This document shows positions 22,205 through 28,675 of a stretch of 28,675 nt of DNA, in pieces. The notes under the pieces were generated by a model. It was given only the letters and a program-made list of their open reading frames with translations, was not told the DNA's origin and searched no databases. Position 1 is the first letter of the stretch; every line of letters begins with the position of its first letter. Made by a program: the position numbers and the translations under genes. The stretch comes from an uncultured Planctomycetales bacterium (GTDB lineage: Bacteria; Planctomycetota; Planctomycetia; Isosphaerales; Isosphaeraceae), in contig CALCIB010000080.1 in the NCBI GenBank assembly GCA_937907525.1, positions 1 through 28,675 of the forward strand. The letters are read 5' to 3'.

Positions 22205-23513
22205 ATCCGACCCGATCAGCCAGCCCGCCGCCAAGGACCCTCTTGAGCGTCAGACATGGTCTTCGCTGCGCATCCAGATTGGGAACCGTCTCGCGTCGCG
22301 TCTCTGGGACAAGACGCTCGATGACGAACGAGTCGCGTTGGACGTCCCGACGTTTCCAATCGCGGAATGGCTGATTAAGAACTGGTGGCAACTCTTCAAC
22401 GAGTTGTGCCCTGGAAACTCGATTCCTGAAAGTCGCGCCATGGATTCCGCGTGGCTCGGTTGGGCCGGGCGGCATTGCATTCGTTCGGCGGATTCCTCCT
22501 TGTTCCTACCCAAGCTCTATCTCTACGCCGACGGTCGCGGCCTCGTCGCGGAGTCACGCGCCGACCGTCCCGGGTCGTTGCCGAACATGCCCGGCGAGTT
22601 TTTGACGGACGGCGTCGCGTCGATCGACCCCGTCGGCACCGAAGCGGCACTCGTCCAGTTCATCAACCAAACCCTGCGCAAAGTCGAGGGGATCGACGAC
22701 GACAGGGTTGAGCGGGCGGTCGGCCAGTGGCATGCGATCGTGAACGCGGACCCCGAGGAAATCGAGTTCTGCGGGCTCTCCGGTCGGATGGGACTGGATC
22801 CGTACGATCCGGAGGAAGTATCCGAGAGCCTCTCCGACCTCTTCGAGGCCATTCTTTCGGATGGGGACCGCCCCGTCGTCCGCGACTTGACGGAAGCGGC
22901 GAAGCCCGGAACCGTCGAGGCCCAGTGGAATTGGATCGGCGACGTCAGTCGATCGCTCCAGCTCGGCCCGCGATCCATCGACTTGCCGTTCGACCTTCCG
23001 CCGTCGGAGGGTTCCCCCGCCGAATACGGCTACGAACTCGCCCGCCGGGTTCGAGCTTTCGTCGGCGTCGGGGATTCCCCGATCGAATCGGTCGAGAAAA
23101 CCGCGGGCGCGGCGATCGGGCGCGATTTCCGAGTCCTGCCCAGGAACGACGTCCCCGGACGAGAGATCAAGGCGATCGTCGGGCAAGCCGGTTCGGGCGA
23201 ATTCATCGCCGCCGGTCCGGCGCCCCCGTCATCCCGGGGACGGCGATTCATGGACGCGAGGAGCTTGTTTCACGCCCTTGCCACAAGCACGGAAAGTCCA
23301 CGACTCGTCACCGGGGCCTATTCGCTCGACCAAAAGGCCTCAAGAGCCTTCGCCGCCGAGTTCCTCGCTCCTCGCAAGGCGCTTCTTGATAAACTGCCAG
23401 GGAGTTACGCGGGCCCCGATCACGTGGAACGACTCGGCAATGAGTTTCGGGTCAGCGCCTACGCGATCCAATGGCAATTGGAGAACGCGGGGGTCTCCAT
23501 CTCATCCGACTGA
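22182..23513 (+). CDS. ImmA/IrrE-like protein with degenerate zinc site
   Basis: The 443-residue protein has two parts. The N-terminal half contains a PTFPIAEWLIKNWWQLFNEL motif (about 56-75). The C-terminal half is ImmA/IrrE-like and ends DQKASRAFAAEFLAPRKALL (about 383-402), followed by a putative small helical domain (RLGNEFRVSAYAIQWQLENAGV). In active ImmA/IrrE peptidases an HExxH zinc motif lies before this, in 'rRFtlAHELGH'. Here the aligned segment is RRFMDARSLFHAL, where R360-S361-L-F-H364 replaces H-E-x-x-H, so two of three key residues are absent. It is probably a non-catalytic or differently catalytic relative. The GTG at 22182 has TGGAGG at 22167-22172. The gene overlaps the preceding one and is visibly less GC-rich than neighbours, suggesting acquisition. 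A stress, phage-defence or toxin role is speculative. Confidence 0.8.
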   Translation: MSESLSLKSDPISQPAAKDPLERQTWSSLRIQIGNRLASRLWDKTLDDERVALDVPTFPIAEWLIKNWWQLFNELCPGNSIPESRAMDSAWLGWAGRHCIRSADSSLFLPKLYLYADGRGLVAESRADRPGSLPNMPGEFLTDGVASIDPVGTEAALVQFINQTLRKVEGIDDDRVERAVGQWHAIVNADPEEIEFCGLSGRMGLDPYDPEEVSESLSDLFEAILSDGDRPVVRDLTEAAKPGTVEAQWNWIGDVSRSLQLGPRSIDLPFDLPPSEGSPAEYGYELARRVRAFVGVGDSPIESVEKTAGAAIGRDFRVLPRNDVPGREIKAIVGQAGSGEFIAAGPAPPSSRGRRFMDARSLFHALATSTESPRLVTGAYSLDQKASRAFAAEFLAPRKALLDKLPGSYAGPDHVERLGNEFRVSAYAIQWQLENAGVSISSD

Positions 23514-23780
23514 CCTCCCCTCGCGAGGGTCGTCGGGGCCATCGACGTCGATTCGTTCTTCCGCGACGGGGCTCGCGCCGGGAGCCGATCAACGGTTCCC
23601 GCATGCTTTCGACGTCCCGCCGGACGACTTCGCTTGGCACGGGGCCGTCGGCTCGCGGATCCTTCCCGACCGCCCGGTTGCCCCTCGCTCGCGGCCGGTC
23701 CATGATGTCGGGATCGGTCGTCGCGAAGGCCGCGAAGTCGCCGCCTCGCATCGCGTCGCGCGTCGTTTGAGATCGTCATC

Positions 23781-24962
23781 ATGATTCGATATCCAAGGCT
23801 CGTCCCCGCCCTCGTCCTTTCGACCGCGTCGGTCCTGGCGCTCGCGACGTCGGCGAGGGCCGACGACCCGGCGCTGGAGGCGCCGACGGTCAACCTTCGA
23901 CCGGGGCCCGAGTACGCCGACGACGCGCGGGCGTTCCAGGGGATCCCCGGCGTCGAGCGCGCGTCCAACGGCCGGCTCTGGGCGGTCTGGTACGCGGGAG
24001 GGCCGGGGGAAGGGGGCGAGAACTACGTCTTGATCGCGACCAGCGGCGACGACGGCCGAACCTGGTCGGGCCCGAAGCTCGTCATCGACCCCCCGGGGCC
24101 GGTTCGCGCCTACGACCCTTGCCTCTGGCGCGACCCCTCGGGCCGGCTCTGGCTGTTCTGGGCGCAGTCCCACGGCTGGTGGGACGGCCGCGCCGGCGTC
24201 TGGGCGATCACGACCGAGAACCCGGGCGACGAAACCCCGCGGTGGTCGGCTCCCCGGCGGCTGGGCGACGGCATCATGATGAACAAGCCCACGGCGCTTG
24301 AAAACGGCGACTGGCTCTTGCCCGTCGCCGTCTGGGAGCGCGCCCCGCAAACCGATCCGGCCCACCGCCACGACCTCGGCGAGCGGACCGGCGCCAACGT
24401 CCTGATCTCGAAGGACCGGGGCGAGACGTTCGCCTTCCTCGGCGGGGCGATCGTGCCGAACCGGGATTTCGACGAGCACTCGGTGATCGAGCGACGGGAC
24501 GGCTCGCTCTGGATGCTGGTTCGGGCCGGGTACGGGATCGGCGAGAGCGTTTCCCGAGACGGCGGACGAACCTGGGAACCGGGGCGGCGGTCGTCGATCC
24601 CCAACGTCGTCTCCCGGTTCTTCGTCCGGCGGCTCGCCTCCGGCCGGCTCTTGCTCGTGACCCACCGCCCCCCCGACGGCAAGACCCGCTCGCATCTGAC
24701 CGCCCACGTCTCCGACGACGACGGCCAGACCTGGCGGGGGGGCCTGACGATCGACGAGCGCCCCGGCGTCTCGTACCCCGACGGCGTCGAAGGGCCCGAC
24801 GGCCGGATCCACTTGATTTACGATTACCAGCGAACCGGGGACAAGCAGATCCTCATGGCCGTCTTCGACGAGGACGACGTGATCCAAGGGGCCTGGAATT
24901 CCCCCTCGGCCCGCCGGCGAGTCGTCGTCAACCAGGCGACCGGCGGGCCGCCCGCGAAGTAA
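23781..24962 (+). CDS. Exported sialidase-like BNR-repeat protein
   Basis: The 393-residue product has a signal peptide (LVLSTASVLALATSARA, mature from DDPAL) and a six-bladed-propeller-like chain. It shows four Asp-box/BNR signatures: SGDDGRTWSGP, SKDRGETF, SRDGGRTWEPG and SDDDGQTWRGG. These are typical of sialidases and of many uncharacterised planctomycete glycan-active proteins. The mature protein would act outside the cytoplasm on glycosides or polysaccharides. A catalytic nucleophile Tyr cannot be assigned with certainty, but YPDGVEGPDGRIHLIYDYQR near the end is the region where it usually lies. No glycan-utilisation operon partners adjoin it; the nearest genes are the HicBA pair. Alternatives are an exo-alpha-glycosidase or a carbohydrate-binding propeller. 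Confidence 0.87.
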   Translation: MIRYPRLVPALVLSTASVLALATSARADDPALEAPTVNLRPGPEYADDARAFQGIPGVERASNGRLWAVWYAGGPGEGGENYVLIATSGDDGRTWSGPKLVIDPPGPVRAYDPCLWRDPSGRLWLFWAQSHGWWDGRAGVWAITTENPGDETPRWSAPRRLGDGIMMNKPTALENGDWLLPVAVWERAPQTDPAHRHDLGERTGANVLISKDRGETFAFLGGAIVPNRDFDEHSVIERRDGSLWMLVRAGYGIGESVSRDGGRTWEPGRRSSIPNVVSRFFVRRLASGRLLLVTHRPPDGKTRSHLTAHVSDDDGQTWRGGLTIDERPGVSYPDGVEGPDGRIHLIYDYQRTGDKQILMAVFDEDDVIQGAWNSPSARRRVVVNQATGGPPAK

Positions 24963-25056
24963 GGCCGAGGATCATCGGCGCGGCGATCGCTCCGCCTTGG
25001 TATCGTGACGGAGGCGGGCGAGGCGAGGTTTCGAACCGCCCGGGGGAGGGGGAGGG

Positions 25057-25269
25057 ATGAGACAGGACTACACGGCCGTCATCCAGCGCGACGGCGAATG
25101 GTGGATCGGCTGGGTCGAGGAAGTGCCCGGCGTGAACTCCCAGGGGGCCACTCGCGAGGAACTGCTGGAGAACCTGCGCGACGCCTTGAGGGAAGCCCTG
25201 GAGATGAACCGCGAGGACGCCCGCGCCGCGGCGCGCGGCGCGTTCGAGGAAGTGAGCCTCGCCCCTTGA
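25057..25269 (+). CDS. hicB: HicB-type antitoxin
   Basis: The 70-residue protein has the HicB partial RNase-H-like fold signature: DYTAVIQRDGEWWIGWVEEVPGVNSQGATREELLENLRDALREALEM. No C-terminal DNA-binding extension is present, so it is a short HicB; autoregulation would need another mechanism. The start has a strong purine tract (GGGGGAGGGGGAGGG) directly upstream. Its stop overlaps the start of the toxin gene. HicB neutralises HicA in the cytosol and commonly represses the operon. The sialidase gene upstream ends 94 bases earlier, and a TATCGT near 25000 could be a -10 element. Confidence 0.87.
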   Translation: MRQDYTAVIQRDGEWWIGWVEEVPGVNSQGATREELLENLRDALREALEMNREDARAAARGAFEEVSLAP

Positions 25270-25451
25270 AGCGCCAAGACGAGATCCGCCACCTCAGGCG
25301 CAACGGCTGCGAACTCGTCCGCGAGGGCGCGCGGCATTCTTGGTGGGGCAACCCGGCGAACGGCCGGCGATCGGCGGTCCCTCGCCATTCCGAAATCCCG
25401 GACCTCCTGGTTCGTAAGATTTGCCGGGACCTGGACGTCGCGGAGCCCTGA
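25266..25451 (+). CDS. hicA: HicA-type mRNA interferase toxin
   Basis: The 61-residue toxin starts at a TTG (25266) that overlaps the antitoxin stop as TTGA, an arrangement that couples translation. The sequence runs KRQDEIRHLRRNGCELVREGARHSWWGNPANGRRSAVPRHSEI...LVRKICRDL. It carries the double-stranded-RNA-binding-like HicA fold, with the functional histidine expected at H24 (GARHS). HicA blocks translation by cleaving mRNA. The order antitoxin then toxin is the reverse of the classical hicAB but is common. The gene is easily missed because it has no ATG and only 61 codons. It appears intact. Confidence 0.85.
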   Translation: MKRQDEIRHLRRNGCELVREGARHSWWGNPANGRRSAVPRHSEIPDLLVRKICRDLDVAEP

Positions 25452-25576
25452 CGACTTCGAGGGTCGGCGGCTTCTGGCCGTCGCGGGCGGACGCGCGTAT
25501 GCTGGCATGGCGACGGCCCGGCTTCGAGGACGTTCGACGGGTCGATTCGCAACGCGCTGGACCGAGGGGCCGCGTC

Positions 25577-28500
25577 ATGCTTGCCATGCGATGGGGCGTC
25601 GGGTTTTCGATCGGGTTGATGGTTTCGCTGGGCGCGGCGGCTCGCGGGGACGAACCGGCCAAGGCGGACGAGCTTTTGACCGGGCCGCTGACGGCCGACG
25701 TCGCGCCCCGGTCGTTCCGGGTCGCGCCGGGGGTCCGGGTCGAACTGGTGGCGAGCGAGCCCATGGTCGTCAGCCCCGCGGCGTGCGCCTTCGACGAACG
25801 GGGCCGGATGTACGTCGCCGAGGACCGCGGCTACCCCACCGGACCCGGCGAGGGCGAGCCGCCGGTCGGCCGCGTGGCGCTTCTGGAGGACACCGACGGC
25901 GACGGCGAGATGGACAAGCGGACGGAATTCGCCGAGGGGCTGACCTACCCCAACGGCGTGCTCCCCTGGAACGGCGGCGTCATCGTCACCTGCTCGCCTG
26001 AAGTCTACTGGATGAAAGACACCGACGGCGACGGCAGGGCCGACGTCCGCGAGGTCCTCTTCACCGGCTTCTCCACCAAGGGAAGCACCCAACTGCGGGT
26101 CAGCCATCCGTTGCTCTCCATCGACGGCTGGATCTACCTCACCAGCGGCCTGACCGGCGGGTCCGTCACCGCGCCCGACAGGCCGGACCATCCCCCGGTC
26201 ACGCTCGGCCGCACCGACTTCCGCTTCAAGCCCGACCGAAGCGCCTTCGAGGCCGCCGACGGCGGCGCCCAGTTCGGCCAGACGATCGACGACTTCGGCC
26301 GCCGCTTCATCTGCTACAACCGTGTTCAAGTGCAACACGTCGTCATCCCTTCATCGGCCCTCAAGCGCAACCCCGGGCTGGCCTTCTCCGAGACCGTCCA
26401 GAACTGCCCGGTGGAGATGACCCCGGAACCGCTCAAGGGCCACGGCCGGGCCGCCCGGATTTATCCGATCAGCCGCAACGTCACCACGGCCGACTCCCAC
26501 GCCGGCACCTTCACCGCCGCCTGCGCCGTGACCGTCTTCCGCGGCGACGGCCTCCCCGACGAATACCGTGGCGGCGCGTTCTCGTGCGACCCGACCGGCA
26601 ACCTCGTCCACTTCGACTACCTGGACCAGGCCGGCGCGACCTTCGGCGCCCGCGGCGGCGCCAGGGACGGGGCCGAGTTCCTCGCCAGCACCGACGACTG
26701 GTTCCGCCCCGTCTTCCTGACCCACGGCCCCGAGGGGGCGCTCTACGTCGTCGACATGTACCGCAAGACGATCGAACACCCCGACTACCTCCCCGTGGAG
26801 ATCCGCAAGCGGACGAACTTCGACTCCGGCAAGGACATGGGCCGGATCTGGCGGCTGGTCCGCGACGACCTCGCGCCCGAGGACGCCCGCAAGCTCCGCC
26901 GGGTCGATCTGAGGAACGCCGAAACCGCCGAGCTCTGCCGGACGCTCCTGGATCCCGACGCCTGGCGCCGCGACACGGCGCAACGGCTGCTCCTGGAACG
27001 GGCCGACGCCGCGGCGGTCGAGCCGCTGAAGGCGATCCTCCACGACGCCGACGCGCCCGGCTACTCCGCGGCCGTCGCCCTGGGGCTGCTCGATTCGCTG
27101 GGAGGGCTGGACGCCGCGACCGTCCGCCGCGCCACGAGTCATCCGACGGCCGGCGTCCGCGAGATCGCCCTGCGACTCGTCGAGGCTCGCCTCAAGGCCG
27201 ACCCCGCGCTGGTCGAGACGGCGCTTGAGGCGACCGACGACGACGACCCGCGCGTCCGGTTCCAGGCCGCGATCACCCTCGGCGACGCGACCGACGCGCC
27301 GATCGACCGCGTCGCCAGGGCGCTTGCCCGCGTGGCGGCCCGCGACGGCGGCGACCGCTGGGCCCGAGCGGCGGTCTTCAGTTCGCTTCGCGATCGCGAG
27401 ACGCCGTTCCTGGAGGCGCTTCGCGACCTCGCCGACGGCGAGCGCGCCCTCGCCCCCGAACTGCTCGTCGAACTCGGCCGGATGCTGGGGCTGTCGGCCG
27501 CCCGCGACCAGTGGCCGGCGCTGGCGAGGCTGGTCGTGGTCCCTCGCGACGGCCGCGCGTTCGCGGCCGCCGACCAGGCGGCCCTGTTGACGGGGCTGGC
27601 CGAGTCGACCCGCGGCAAACTGAAGGCCGACGAGGGGGACGACGTGCTCCACGCCCTGACCGGCGGCGACGCCGAGACGGCCGCGGCGGTCGGCTCGGTC
27701 GTCGCGGCCATGCGGAAGCTTGCGGAGGACGACTCGGCCAACCTGGTCCCAAGACGCGCCGCCATCGGCTTCCTCGGCTTCGCCGGGTTCGACCGCGGCG
27801 GCGAGACGCTCCTCAAGTTCGTCGATTCCGAAGCTTCCCCGATCCTGCAATCCGCGGCCGTCCGGGCGCTGGGGACCCAGCGCGATCCTCGGGTGGCGTC
27901 GGCCCTCCTGGACGCGGAGCGGTTCGCGCGGTACACGCCGGCGGTTCGCGAGGAGACGCTGTCGATTTTGCAGTCGCGGGCGGACCACGTCCCCGCGGTG
28001 CTCGACGCCATCGCCGACGGCCGCGTCCCCGTCGGCGCGATCGACGCCTTGCACCGCCGCCAACTCTCCAACAGCCGCGACGAGGCGATCCGAACCCGCG
28101 CCGAGGCCCTCTTCGGCGCGGTCGCCGGCGATCGGGCGAAGGTCTACGACGCCTACAAGGACGTCATCGACTTGAAGGCGGACCCGGCGGCCGGCCGGGT
28201 CGTGTTCCGTCGCGAGTGCGCGCAGTGCCACCGCCTCGACCAGGAGGGGGTGAACGTCGGTCCCGACCTGTTCGACATCCGCAACCAGTCCAAGGAGGCG
28301 ATCCTGCTGCACGTCCTGGCGCCGGACCACGAGATCACGCCGGGGTTCACGGCCTACTCGGTGGCGACCCGAGACGGCCGCGTCCTCACCGGACTGATCG
28401 CCTCGGAAACCGACCAGGCGATCGTGCTGCGTCAGGCGCTCGGCAAGGAGGACGTCGTGCCGCGGGGCGACGTCGAGGAAGTCTCGGCGAGCAAGCACTC

Positions 28501-28594
28501 GTTGATGCCGGACGGCCTGGAGAAGACCATCGCCCGCCAGGAGTTCGCCGATCTGCTGTCGTACCTGAAGGGCGAAGGGGCCGGCGCGCCGTGA
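25577..28594 (+). CDS. PVC-type dehydrogenase-like protein with HEAT repeats and cytochrome c domain
   Basis: The 1005-residue exported protein follows the planctomycete/verrucomicrobial architecture. A signal peptide (MRWGVGFSIGLMVSLGAAARG) leads to an N-terminal beta-propeller of the membrane-bound dehydrogenase type (about 35-450). Two calcium-binding-like DTDGDGxxD loops lie near residues 105 and 148. A helical HEAT-like region follows (about 455-830), and then a C-terminal cytochrome c domain with CAQCH (C881, C884, H885) in VFRRECAQCHRLDQEG. Such proteins are believed to oxidise sugars or alcohols in the periplasm and pass electrons to the heme. The distal Met ligand cannot be assigned by eye. 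The ATG at 25577 has GAGGGG seven bases upstream; the open frame reaches back to 25421 but lacks a signal there. It is probably monocistronic. Confidence 0.93.
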   Translation: MLAMRWGVGFSIGLMVSLGAAARGDEPAKADELLTGPLTADVAPRSFRVAPGVRVELVASEPMVVSPAACAFDERGRMYVAEDRGYPTGPGEGEPPVGRVALLEDTDGDGEMDKRTEFAEGLTYPNGVLPWNGGVIVTCSPEVYWMKDTDGDGRADVREVLFTGFSTKGSTQLRVSHPLLSIDGWIYLTSGLTGGSVTAPDRPDHPPVTLGRTDFRFKPDRSAFEAADGGAQFGQTIDDFGRRFICYNRVQVQHVVIPSSALKRNPGLAFSETVQNCPVEMTPEPLKGHGRAARIYPISRNVTTADSHAGTFTAACAVTVFRGDGLPDEYRGGAFSCDPTGNLVHFDYLDQAGATFGARGGARDGAEFLASTDDWFRPVFLTHGPEGALYVVDMYRKTIEHPDYLPVEIRKRTNFDSGKDMGRIWRLVRDDLAPEDARKLRRVDLRNAETAELCRTLLDPDAWRRDTAQRLLLERADAAAVEPLKAILHDADAPGYSAAVALGLLDSLGGLDAATVRRATSHPTAGVREIALRLVEARLKADPALVETALEATDDDDPRVRFQAAITLGDATDAPIDRVARALARVAARDGGDRWARAAVFSSLRDRETPFLEALRDLADGERALAPELLVELGRMLGLSAARDQWPALARLVVVPRDGRAFAAADQAALLTGLAESTRGKLKADEGDDVLHALTGGDAETAAAVGSVVAAMRKLAEDDSANLVPRRAAIGFLGFAGFDRGGETLLKFVDSEASPILQSAAVRALGTQRDPRVASALLDAERFARYTPAVREETLSILQSRADHVPAVLDAIADGRVPVGAIDALHRRQLSNSRDEAIRTRAEALFGAVAGDRAKVYDAYKDVIDLKADPAAGRVVFRRECAQCHRLDQEGVNVGPDLFDIRNQSKEAILLHVLAPDHEITPGFTAYSVATRDGRVLTGLIASETDQAIVLRQALGKEDVVPRGDVEEVSASKHSLMPDGLEKTIARQEFADLLSYLKGEGAGAP

Positions 28595-28617
28595 GACGGC
28601 CGCTCACCCGTTTCGTC

Positions 28618-28653
28618 CCTTCTCCCACCGGGCTGACGACCCGACACTTATCG
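28618..28653. repeat. Partial copy of the composite palindromic element
   Basis: CCTTCTCCCACCGGG (from 28618) is followed by a 20-bp motif at 28634-28653, the exact reverse complement of 8455-8474 at the right border of the element at 8020-8476. The piece runs toward the window end, so the rest of this element probably lies outside. It sits 40 bases downstream of the PVC gene stop. Confidence 0.55.
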
Positions 28654-28675
28654 GATCCCGCATGCGACTCTCACG

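Noticed and set aside
23514..23780. Open frames on both strands between the IrrE-like and sialidase-like genes
   Set aside because: No motifs and biased composition; the sialidase-like signal peptide starts cleanly at 23781. A CCCTCGCGAGGG palindrome at 23518-23529 is too small to call a terminator.
28662..28675. ATG at 28662 as start of a next gene
   Set aside because: Only 14 bases remain, no ribosome binding site precedes it, and the position abuts a repeat border.
1..28675. CRISPR array, tRNA, rRNA, integrase or phage genes
   Set aside because: No regularly spaced direct repeats, cloverleaf sequences or matching protein motifs were seen by eye.

Overview
The window is GC-rich DNA that looks like a chromosome segment of a planctomycete, probably of the Isosphaeraceae (Singulisphaera/Paludisphaera/Aquisphaera type). 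This rests on family content, not on a search. The pointers are a PVC-type dehydrogenase/HEAT/cytochrome c fusion, a PEGA-domain envelope protein, a transthyretin-like single-pass protein, a PhoPQ-activated-pathogenicity-related hydrolase, frequent GTG starts and many poorly conserved secreted proteins. No rRNA, tRNA, CRISPR array, phage module or transposase was seen.

Layout. 1-2.6 kb: a single-pass envelope protein, an unrecognised protein and a rhomboid protease. 2.7-4.2 kb: an accessory patch with an Imm52-like immunity gene and an antitoxin/ParE-RelE toxin pair behind a putative operator. 4.5-6.9 kb: a glutamine-dependent asparagine synthase and a small downstream partner. 7.2-13.6 kb: mostly minus-strand genes (polytopic membrane protein, PhoPQ-related hydrolase, glucose-6-phosphate isomerase, DUF202 protein) and a plus-strand PI-PLC-like hydrolase, broken up by large palindromic repeats. 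13.9-18 kb: a proline-rich secreted protein, two small leader-bearing proteins with matching promoters and starts, an unaccompanied MlaE-like permease and a PEGA protein. 18.1-21.1 kb: a probable operon of nitrilase, an overlapping 56-residue ORF and a second asparagine synthase colinear with the first. 21.8-23.5 kb: a translationally coupled pair, a small 'GNPxHK...YHGFP' protein and an ImmA/IrrE-like protein whose HExxH site is degenerate. 23.8-28.6 kb: a sialidase-like BNR protein, a HicB-HicA pair and the PVC cytochrome protein.

Themes. First, conflict or stress modules (Imm52, ParE-type pair, IrrE-like pair, HicBA) sit between housekeeping and envelope genes; the first three look less GC-rich than their neighbours. 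Second, two asparagine synthases about 14.6 kb apart share a 44-bp identical stretch, and one is linked to a nitrilase, so local nitrogen or amide chemistry is plausible. Third, several families of palindromic intergenic repeats occur; one appears to supply a stop codon, and another seems to have been split by a second repeat. The best candidates for something poorly described are the two-gene degenerate-IrrE cassette and the nitrilase/56-aa/asparagine synthase operon.
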